From Bacteroidota bacterium (lineage in GTDB: Bacteria; Bacteroidota; Bacteroidia; NS11-12g; UBA955), in contig JAGXTF010000060.1 in assembly GCA_018333525.1 (NCBI GenBank), positions 1 to 56,701 on the forward strand: a stretch of DNA of 56,701 nt, given 5' to 3'. Position 1 is the first letter of the stretch, and every line of letters starts with the position of its first letter. A program made the position numbers and the translations under genes. Below the pieces are notes generated by a model. It worked only from the letters and a program-made list of their open reading frames with translations. It made no database searches and was not told the origin of the DNA. Positions 51,092-56,701 of this stretch are shown one piece after another.

Positions 51092-53170
51092 TCAGGGTGC
51101 AAAGGTAATCGGTTTGGTTATTTGACCTTCGGCTGTCTGAATTTTCACAAAATACAGAGCAGATACTGCCTGTTCCGGCCTGTGGATATCCATGGTTTGA
51201 ATGCCGGCTGAAAGTGTACCCGAATGAATATTCGCCACTTTTCTCCCTGCCATATCATAAAGGTCAATTTCCACGTTGCCGGGCAATGCCAAATCCATTT
51301 CCAATGTTGCCTTTTCACCAGCAGGATTGGGGTATATTTCCGCGTTCAGCCTGGAATTCAGGTCTTTTACGCCGGCCATAAATGGGCTGATATTAATATT
51401 GTCAACGTATACCGGGTTGCCTTGTCCGCTAATTACATCTATTCGGAAAATAGCATTGGCGGAATTCGTAATTCCAAGGCTGCTTAGCGATGTAATTCCG
51501 AGTAATTTCCACTGGGTACTTCCAGATGGCACAAAATTGGAAGTTGCAGATGCACCCGAATAAGCCAAACCAGTTCCAGAACGCTCCAGAATTTGTGTAA
51601 AAGAATTTCCGCAATCTGTAGAAACGAATGCCCTTAGTATTTCACCGGATCCGGTGGATGAAGGCGCGTATGCCGCATAAAATGTAAACTTCAATCCGGC
51701 ATTTGCCATGGCTGCAAGGTTTACCGGTGGCAATACAAACGAATAATTGGTGCCTATAGCATCTGCAATTGAAACCGGTGCTTTAAAGGAGCTAGTTCCG
51801 GTTCTCGCTGCAAGCTCGGTTACTACCCACGTTTTAGGGGAGACTGAGATAAATCCGCGCGCTGCCGGATCTGAAACTTCAAAACCCTCTTCAAAATTTG
51901 GATATAAGGTGGCATTGGGTGCAATTACTTCGATATATTCATCTACAGACTTGGTATTGGAGCCTGTGCCGTTCTGCACCAATAAAGAAACTTTGTACTT
52001 ACCGGGTGTTTGATAAACTACTACCGGATTTGCATCTGTGCTGCTTGGAATAGAAGCACCTGTTAAAGTCCAACTCCTTGCTGTTACAGCAGCTTTACAA
52101 CTAATATCATAAAATGTTACGGGAATTCCGGCACATACTATTTTGTGGCTGGACGAAAAGTTGGCAATTGGAGCTGTGCTGCTCAGTGTAACCCCAGTTG
52201 CAAGCAGGTTGGACGCAGATACATTTCCATTTCTTGGGAATTGTGCCAAAAAGCCATGCATTCTGGTTTTTTGGTTTAAAGAAAACATGGCCATACAATT
52301 TCCATCGGAATAATCCATGTAATCTTCCCACATATCCGCCAAATCCGGACCATCGTTATGGCAGGAATTTCCGTTTGCGGGACAATTGGCATTGGTAAAA
52401 GCACCATCTACCGGGGGGGTATCATCACATAAATCACCGCCGTTGCAACCATCCTGAAAGGTATGGTAGAGACCTAGCCAGTGACCAATTTCATGGGTAA
52501 GCGTGCGACCGCTATCGGATTGTGAAGCTGTACCAATTGTACCCACGCGATCGTGGCGAATTACAATGCCATCTGTGGAGGTTTGCCCCATCCACGGAAA
52601 TTGGGCATATCCAAGGATAGTGCCGTTTCCCGAACTTTTAATAGATGAAACCACCCATATATTCAGGTATTTTCTGTAATTCCATTGAATAAGTGCTTTC
52701 ACTTCCTGGGAACTCTGATCTACTTCCACTCCCAAAGGAGAGTAAACTCTGTTGATTCCTTCTGTGCAATTCCCGTTCGGGTCGATGGATGCGAGTACAA
52801 ATTGTATTTGGCAATCTGCAGCTATCGATGTGAAGGCTGCGCGAATTTTAGATTTATTGCTGTTTTGAAGGCTAAAATCCGCATTGAGCACACGAATTTG
52901 ATCGAGCAACTGCTCCCTGCTAATATTTTCCGCGCCATTGGTATGGATTACGTGAAATACAACAGGAATGTTATAAACTGCGGCTCTGGACTGAGGGGTT
53001 GTAGCAAATTGTTTTGCCCTTTCGTTAAATTCCTTTTCGTTTTGTGCATACTCAGGGTGTTTTTTAAGCTGATCTGCATAATAAGAGTCTGTTCCGCAGG
53101 AATGCTGCGAAAACAACCTGACTTGAAACAGGAATACTGTGGCGAAAACGGCTATTTTGGCTAATTTCAT
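51092..53170 (-). CDS. Secreted M43-type metalloprotease with type IX sorting domain
   Basis: A 692-residue exported protein. A signal (MKLAKIAVFATVFLFQVRLFSQ, in two parts) and a short propeptide are followed by a pappalysin-type zinc protease: HEIGHWLGLYH (from His226), CDDTPPV, and a Met-turn MDYSDGNCMAMFS. A PKD-like beta domain comes next (TDANPVVVYQTPGKYKVSLLV), then a region resembling MAM/jelly-roll, and a C-terminal type A sorting domain (AEIYPNPAGEKATLEMDL, VEIDLYDMAGRKVANI, ALYFVKIQT). Probably secreted by the type IX system and involved in extracellular protein degradation. Confidence 0.92.
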   Translation of the reverse strand: MKLAKIAVFATVFLFQVRLFSQHSCGTDSYYADQLKKHPEYAQNEKEFNERAKQFATTPQSRAAVYNIPVVFHVIHTNGAENISREQLLDQIRVLNADFSLQNSNKSKIRAAFTSIAADCQIQFVLASIDPNGNCTEGINRVYSPLGVEVDQSSQEVKALIQWNYRKYLNIWVVSSIKSSGNGTILGYAQFPWMGQTSTDGIVIRHDRVGTIGTASQSDSGRTLTHEIGHWLGLYHTFQDGCNGGDLCDDTPPVDGAFTNANCPANGNSCHNDGPDLADMWEDYMDYSDGNCMAMFSLNQKTRMHGFLAQFPRNGNVSASNLLATGVTLSSTAPIANFSSSHKIVCAGIPVTFYDISCKAAVTARSWTLTGASIPSSTDANPVVVYQTPGKYKVSLLVQNGTGSNTKSVDEYIEVIAPNATLYPNFEEGFEVSDPAARGFISVSPKTWVVTELAARTGTSSFKAPVSIADAIGTNYSFVLPPVNLAAMANAGLKFTFYAAYAPSSTGSGEILRAFVSTDCGNSFTQILERSGTGLAYSGASATSNFVPSGSTQWKLLGITSLSSLGITNSANAIFRIDVISGQGNPVYVDNINISPFMAGVKDLNSRLNAEIYPNPAGEKATLEMDLALPGNVEIDLYDMAGRKVANIHSGTLSAGIQTMDIHRPEQAVSALYFVKIQTAEGQITKPITFAP

Positions 53171-53243
53171 TATTTCTGCAAAGTTCGTGATTTTTCATTA
53201 TTAGATGGAGTGACTTAAGTCTTGTTTACACGAATATGATATT

Positions 53244-53657
53244 CTAAAGCGCTGAATTCGGGAAAAACGCATCGCGGATGTGAATAAGTTTCCGAAGATG
53301 GGGCTGCATCATAATAGCAATAACATCAAATCTAAATGGTCTGTCGATTTGCATTTTTTCCATATATGCGCTGGCAGCGGTCAGCATAAACCTTTGTTTG
53401 CGTTGGTCTACAGCCAGTTCGGGGTAAGCATAACCTTCGTTACTTCTGGTTTTCACTTCAACAAAAATTAACCTGTGGTTTATTGTAGCAATGATGTCTA
53501 TTTCCAGGCGATGGTGGCGCCAATTGACTTCAAGAATTTCATATCCCTGCAACTTCAACCATTGAAGCGCATAATTTTCTCCTGCTATTCCGGTTTCCCG
53601 TTTACCCACCGCTACAAAGTTGCCAATATTTCTGTCAATATTACACCAGAATAGCAC
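53244..53657 (-). CDS. yraN: YraN / UPF0102 family nuclease-fold protein
   Basis: About 121-137 residues. Motifs GIAGENYALQWLKLQGY, RHHRLEIDIIATINHRLIFVEVKTR (in parts) and QRKQRFMLTA match the UPF0102 family with an Endonuclease-like fold (E...D...ExK). GTG at 53609 (GKRETGIAGE) is a start alternative and removes 16 unlike residues. It is divergent from lipB, with 18 bases between start codons if the long start is used, which argues for the later start. Confidence 0.8.
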   Translation of the reverse strand: MLFWCNIDRNIGNFVAVGKRETGIAGENYALQWLKLQGYEILEVNWRHHRLEIDIIATINHRLIFVEVKTRSNEGYAYPELAVDQRKQRFMLTAASAYMEKMQIDRPFRFDVIAIMMQPHLRKLIHIRDAFFPNSAL

Positions 53658-53675
53658 CTAATTTTGCACCTTTAA

Positions 53676-54347
53676 ATGCAGGATTGCAAGTTGCAGGATT
53701 TAGGGTCCATGCCTTACAGGGAAGCCTGGGACAGGCAGTTGAAACTCTTTCATCAAAAAATAGAAAACAAGAAAAATGGAGTTCCCGTTACGCATGATCT
53801 CCTTTTTGTGGAACATCCCCATGTTTACACTTTTGGCAAGAGTGCTGAAAAAAACAATATGCTTGCAACCCCGGAAATGTTGCGAAACATTGGTGCCGAA
53901 GTTTATGAAATTGAGCGCGGAGGAGATATCACTTATCATGGACCGGGGCAATTGGTTGTTTACCCCATATTTGACCTGGAACAGCTGCAAATGGGCGTAA
54001 AATCGTTTGTGCAGGCTGTAGAAATGAGCATTATTCAAACTTTAAAAACGTTTGAAATAGATGCGGTAGCCCTCGATGACCGTATTGGGGTATGGATGGA
54101 TGTTGGCGGAAAAAGAGAACGAAAAATTGCAGCGATCGGAATTAAATGCAGCAGGTTTGTAACCATGCACGGGTTGGCCATGAACGTAAATACGGATCTT
54201 TCCATGTTTGGAAATATTGTGCCTTGTGGCATACCGGATAAAGAAGTTACGAGCATGAAAAAAGAGTTAAACCGACAAATTGACATGGAAGTGGTGAAAA
54301 ATGAAATGGGCAAACAATTTGCACATATATTTGGACTAAAATATTAA
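53676..54347 (+). CDS. lipB: Octanoyltransferase LipB
   Basis: A 223-residue enzyme that moves octanoate from ACP to lipoyl domains. The active-site blocks are RGGDITYHGPGQLVVYP (in two), RKIAAIGIKCSRFVTMHGLAMNV (in two), and the thioester Cys in NIVPCGIPDKEV. Normal length. TAATTTTG at 53659-53666 is a -7 candidate without a -33. Starts an operon-like run lipB-lemA-TPM-TPM. The E2 gene at 46 kb encodes one of its protein substrates. Confidence 0.93.
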   Translation: MQDCKLQDLGSMPYREAWDRQLKLFHQKIENKKNGVPVTHDLLFVEHPHVYTFGKSAEKNNMLATPEMLRNIGAEVYEIERGGDITYHGPGQLVVYPIFDLEQLQMGVKSFVQAVEMSIIQTLKTFEIDAVALDDRIGVWMDVGGKRERKIAAIGIKCSRFVTMHGLAMNVNTDLSMFGNIVPCGIPDKEVTSMKKELNRQIDMEVVKNEMGKQFAHIFGLKY

Positions 54348-54349
54348 AT

Positions 54350-54946
54350 ATGAATCGCAACAATATCATTCTGATCGTGATCGCCGGGCTCATTGCAATT
54401 TTGTTTTTCGTGGGCTGTGGCAGTTATAACGGGCTGGTTTCAAAAGATGAAAATGTAAAACAGGCATTTGGGAATGTGCAGGCTGCATACCAGCGCCGGG
54501 CTGATCTGATTCCCGGATTAATACGCACCGTACAGGAAGCTGCTAAAAACGAAAGAGGCATTTTGGAAGCCGTGACCAAAGCGCGCGCCGGAATTGTAGA
54601 CGCAAAAAAAGACATTGAAAACGCAACTACTCCTCAGCAAATAGAAGCTGCAAATCAAAAAATAAATAGTGCTTTAACCATTGCAGTAGAAGCATATCCA
54701 CAAGTGAGAAGTACGGAAGCATTTCTGAGTTTTCAGGGTTCATTAACAGAAACTGAAAATATTATTTACACCAAACGTGGCGACTATAACCTTGCAGTGA
54801 AAGAATTGAACGTAGCTGTACGCAAATTCCCGGGCAATATTTTCGCCGGAATGTTTGGATTCAAAGTAAAAGACGAATTCAAAGCAAAAGAAGGTTCAGA
54901 AAATGCACCGAATTATGACAACCTTTGGGATAAAGGTAAAAACTGA
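54350..54946 (+). CDS. LemA family protein
   Basis: A 198-residue protein with an N-terminal hydrophobic signal or anchor ending FFVGCG, possibly a lipoprotein. The body is the long helical hairpin of LemA proteins: YNGLVSKDENVKQAFGNVQAAYQRRADLIPGLI in parts, and AVKELNVAVRKFPGNIFAG. LemA proteins are commonly encoded with TPM-domain proteins, as here, and their role is unclear. Two bases separate it from lipB. Confidence 0.88.
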   Translation: MNRNNIILIVIAGLIAILFFVGCGSYNGLVSKDENVKQAFGNVQAAYQRRADLIPGLIRTVQEAAKNERGILEAVTKARAGIVDAKKDIENATTPQQIEAANQKINSALTIAVEAYPQVRSTEAFLSFQGSLTETENIIYTKRGDYNLAVKELNVAVRKFPGNIFAGMFGFKVKDEFKAKEGSENAPNYDNLWDKGKN

Positions 54947-54953
54947 TTAAACC

Positions 54954-55400
54954 ATGTTTGGTTTCTTTAGAAAACCGCAACTTCCCAGGGATGTAGAACA
55001 AAAGATCATTCAACAGATCCGTGAAGCCGAAAGTGGCACCAGTGCAGAGATTCGTGTACATTTAAACGGGCCTCTGAAAGGTAAAACTCCGCTAGAGATG
55101 GCGCAGTTAACCTTTAAAAAACAAGGGATGCATCTTACTGAATTGCGCAATGGCGTATTAATATTTGTCTCACTTAAAGACCGGCAATTTGCAATTGTTG
55201 GAGACAGTGGCATTCACCAATGTGTTACAGATGCGTTTTGGAATGAAGTTAAAAGTGAGATGGAACAATTATTCCGAAATCAAGGCCCGGGCGAGGCTAT
55301 TTGCCATGGAGTGAAACGTGCAGGGGAGAAATTAAAGCAATATTTTCCTGCGGGAAATGTAAATCCAAATGAATTATCAGATGAAATTTCGCGCAGTTAA
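54954..55400 (+). CDS. TPM-domain protein (cytoplasmic or peripheral)
   Basis: A 148-residue protein with a TPM (YgcG/MOLO1-like) domain: EAESGTSAEIRVHLNGPL, TPLEMAQLTFKKQGMHLTELRNGVLIFVSLKDRQFAIVGDSGI in parts. There is no signal peptide or transmembrane segment. Its last 20 bases overlap the start of the next TPM gene. Confidence 0.82.
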   Translation: MFGFFRKPQLPRDVEQKIIQQIREAESGTSAEIRVHLNGPLKGKTPLEMAQLTFKKQGMHLTELRNGVLIFVSLKDRQFAIVGDSGIHQCVTDAFWNEVKSEMEQLFRNQGPGEAICHGVKRAGEKLKQYFPAGNVNPNELSDEISRS

Positions 55401-56160
55401 TTTTTTATTATTCTTATTATTTTTCACTTGTGGACTCCAAGCCCAGAATGTAGAACAGGAAGACAAGGTATCGCGACGCGAGGTACCAAATTATGTGGGT
55501 TTGGTAAATGATTTTGCGGAAGTTTTGGATAATTCCTCCCGCCAAAATCTGGAACAAAAACTGCGAAATTATGAGGACAGCACGAGCACCCAAATTGTAA
55601 TTGTAATTGAAAAAAGTTTGGAAGGACGTGCGCAGTTTGAACGCAGTATGGACTTTGCCCGAGGTTGGAAAATGGGCAGCAAGGAGAACAACAACGGTGT
55701 GCTTATTTATCTGGCCATGGATGAAAGAAAGATCAGCATACGCAATTCCAATGAGGTAATGGGAAGATTAACCGGTTCAGAAACGGAAGCGATTATTCGC
55801 GAAATAATGGCGCCGGAAATGCGCAATGGAAATATTTACGGGGCATTGGACAAAGCAACGGATGCAGTAATCTTAGCCATTGCAGGACAATTTCATCCAG
55901 GGAAGAAAAAAGGAAAAGATTTAGTACCAGGTTGGGTATTTTTTCTCATAGTTTTTCTGGTGATTTCTATCATCGGATTTATAAATAATAGAAGATTCGG
56001 ACGCGGTTACCGTGGTGGAGGCGCCTTTTGGTTCCCCGGTTCCTGGGGCGGTGGTAGCTGGGGTGGCGGAGGATTTGGTGGCGGCGGCGGTGGCTCGGGC
56101 TGGGGTGGTATGGGCGGCGGTGGCGGTTTTGACGGCGGCGGCGCAGATGGTGGATGGTAA
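55381..56160 (+). CDS. Exported TPM-domain protein with a C-terminal membrane segment and Gly-rich tail (YgcG-like)
   Basis: About 259 residues from MKFRAVNFLLFLLFF (ATG 55381). The longest frame begins four codons earlier and gives a poorer signal. A signal peptide, a TPM domain (VNDFAEVLDNSSRQNLEQKLRNYEDSTSTQIVIVIEKSLEG in parts), a transmembrane helix near 180-200 (GWVFFLIVFLVISIIGFI) and a Gly/Trp-rich tail follow. Family members are membrane-anchored. Its start overlaps the previous stop by 20 bases. Confidence 0.84.
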   Translation: MKFRAVNFLLFLLFFTCGLQAQNVEQEDKVSRREVPNYVGLVNDFAEVLDNSSRQNLEQKLRNYEDSTSTQIVIVIEKSLEGRAQFERSMDFARGWKMGSKENNNGVLIYLAMDERKISIRNSNEVMGRLTGSETEAIIREIMAPEMRNGNIYGALDKATDAVILAIAGQFHPGKKKGKDLVPGWVFFLIVFLVISIIGFINNRRFGRGYRGGGAFWFPGSWGGGSWGGGGFGGGGGGSGWGGMGGGGGFDGGGADGGW

Positions 56161-56297
56161 TTCAATCCACGTTGGTTACCGATTATTTATTTGATTTTCA
56201 TTTCTGAATTCTTATTCTAATAATTCATTTAGAATCTCAATTTTAATTTATTTCATTTCTGAATTTCAATATTTGATGTTCTAAATTTTATTCATTT

Positions 56298-56394
56298 CGG
56301 TTTGTCATTTATTTTGCGCGCAGACGCCGCAAAATAATCGCCAAACCGTTCGCGCGCTATTGCGCGCTATTGAAATTCAACCCCTTCGGGGTTG
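56298..56394. repeat. Hairpin island downstream of the TPM gene
   Basis: This is the notable part of the gene-free 56161-56514 stretch. It holds a large palindrome at 56298-56348 (outer arms CGGTTTG/CAAACCG, inner arms TTATTTTGCG/CGCAAAATAA, 4-base symmetric internal loop, 9-base loop). It also holds a direct repeat GCGCGCTATT twice at 56352-56371 and a hairpin CAACCCC-TTC-GGGGTTG at 56378-56394, of the same kind as the 24-kb array. The remaining stretch is AT-rich without visible genes. Confidence 0.85.
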
Positions 56395-56514
56395 TAACAG
56401 CCACATTGCCAACATTTTTATTGAAATTGCAAATAAAGTGGTGCAAAGTATAAATTGAAATTTGTGGTGGGGATCAAATAGCCTGTTATTTTTATTCGTA
56501 ATAAACGATGGATT

Positions 56515-56701
56515 TTATTTGTGCTCAAATACAAATATTCCATTCAAATTCCTCTTCCCATCCTTTTGATTCAACTGTATTTGATTGATTTCATGTCCGC
56601 ATTCGGTGTGCTTTGGTTCATTGAATCGTATTTTATAATTTACAAGAAGTGAATCTGTTTTTCCTGCGGGCCATCGTATAAAATAATTCTGAATTCCTTT
56701 G
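56515..56701 (-). CDS. 3' end of an unidentified gene (cut by the window edge)
   Basis: On the minus strand the frame enters from the right edge (last full codon at 56698-56700) and stops at TAA 56515-56517. The 61 visible residues include QNYFIRWPAGKTDSLLVNYK and IQLNQKDGKRNLNGIFVFEHK. They look like ordinary coding sequence but match no family I can name. Confidence 0.5.
   Translation of the reverse strand, partial: KGIQNYFIRWPAGKTDSLLVNYKIRFNEPKHTECGHEINQIQLNQKDGKRNLNGIFVFEHK

Noticed and set aside
53659-53666. TAATTTTG as promoter of lipB
   Set aside because: It matches the -7 consensus, but no TTG occurs 19-21 bases upstream, so I do not list it as a promoter.

Overview
The window is a chromosomal segment of a Bacteroidota bacterium. 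The evidence is a complete type IX secretion / gliding-motility core (two PorP/SprF-like proteins, GldK, GldL, GldM, GldN and a GldN paralogue), two proteins with type IX C-terminal sorting domains, and several promoters of the phylum's TTG-N19/20-TAnnTTTG type. The order porP-K-L-M-N is the one known for this phylum. Class and genus cannot be fixed from the sequence alone.

Layout. 1-0.2 kb: 3' end of an IS3-type transposase. 0.3-3.1 kb (minus): ZIP metal transporter with its own promoter and a palindromic operator, then a tatC-rpiB-miaE-like operon. 3.2-9.6 kb: an unknown exported protein, fabG, a second SDR, a two-domain VOC protein and recG. 9.6-14.6 kb (minus): four exported or surface proteins. 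14.7-15.8 kb: prfB with its programmed +1 frameshift. 16-17.9 kb: omega-amidase and its partner aminotransferase. 18-20 kb: YceI-like protein, glycosyltransferase and rnhB. 20-25.4 kb is accessory DNA: palindromes with a constant core and variable arms, a GIY-YIG nuclease gene whose 3' end contains one of these palindromes, an AraC/GlxA regulator divergent from two SRPBCC proteins, a large hairpin array and a REP-associated Y1 (HUH) transposase. 25.5-29.2 kb: guaA, a periplasmic-binding-like protein and an RsmB/NOP2-type methyltransferase. 29.2-31.9 kb (minus): yceD-rpmF-plsX-fabH. 32-40.4 kb (minus): the type IX locus. 40.6-42.9 kb: an NtrC-like regulator and a Sua5-type tRNA-modification protein. 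42.9-48.5 kb (minus): hydrolase, tRNA-Leu(CAA), phosphoesterase, GT-C membrane protein, 2-oxoacid dehydrogenase E2 and a SirB1-type protein. 48.6-53.7 kb (minus): topA, a secreted M43 metalloprotease and yraN. 53.7-56.2 kb (plus): lipB, lemA and two TPM-domain proteins. The window ends with a hairpin island and the 3' end of an unidentified minus-strand gene.

How the genes connect. The type IX locus would export the sorting-domain proteins encoded at 12 kb and 51 kb. fabG, plsX and fabH serve fatty-acid and phospholipid synthesis. LipB and the E2 protein share lipoylation. The most unusual content is two separate families of short palindromes (20 kb and 24 kb), each next to a nuclease or transposase gene, and an 18-bp minisatellite that builds a protein tail from half of a palindrome.
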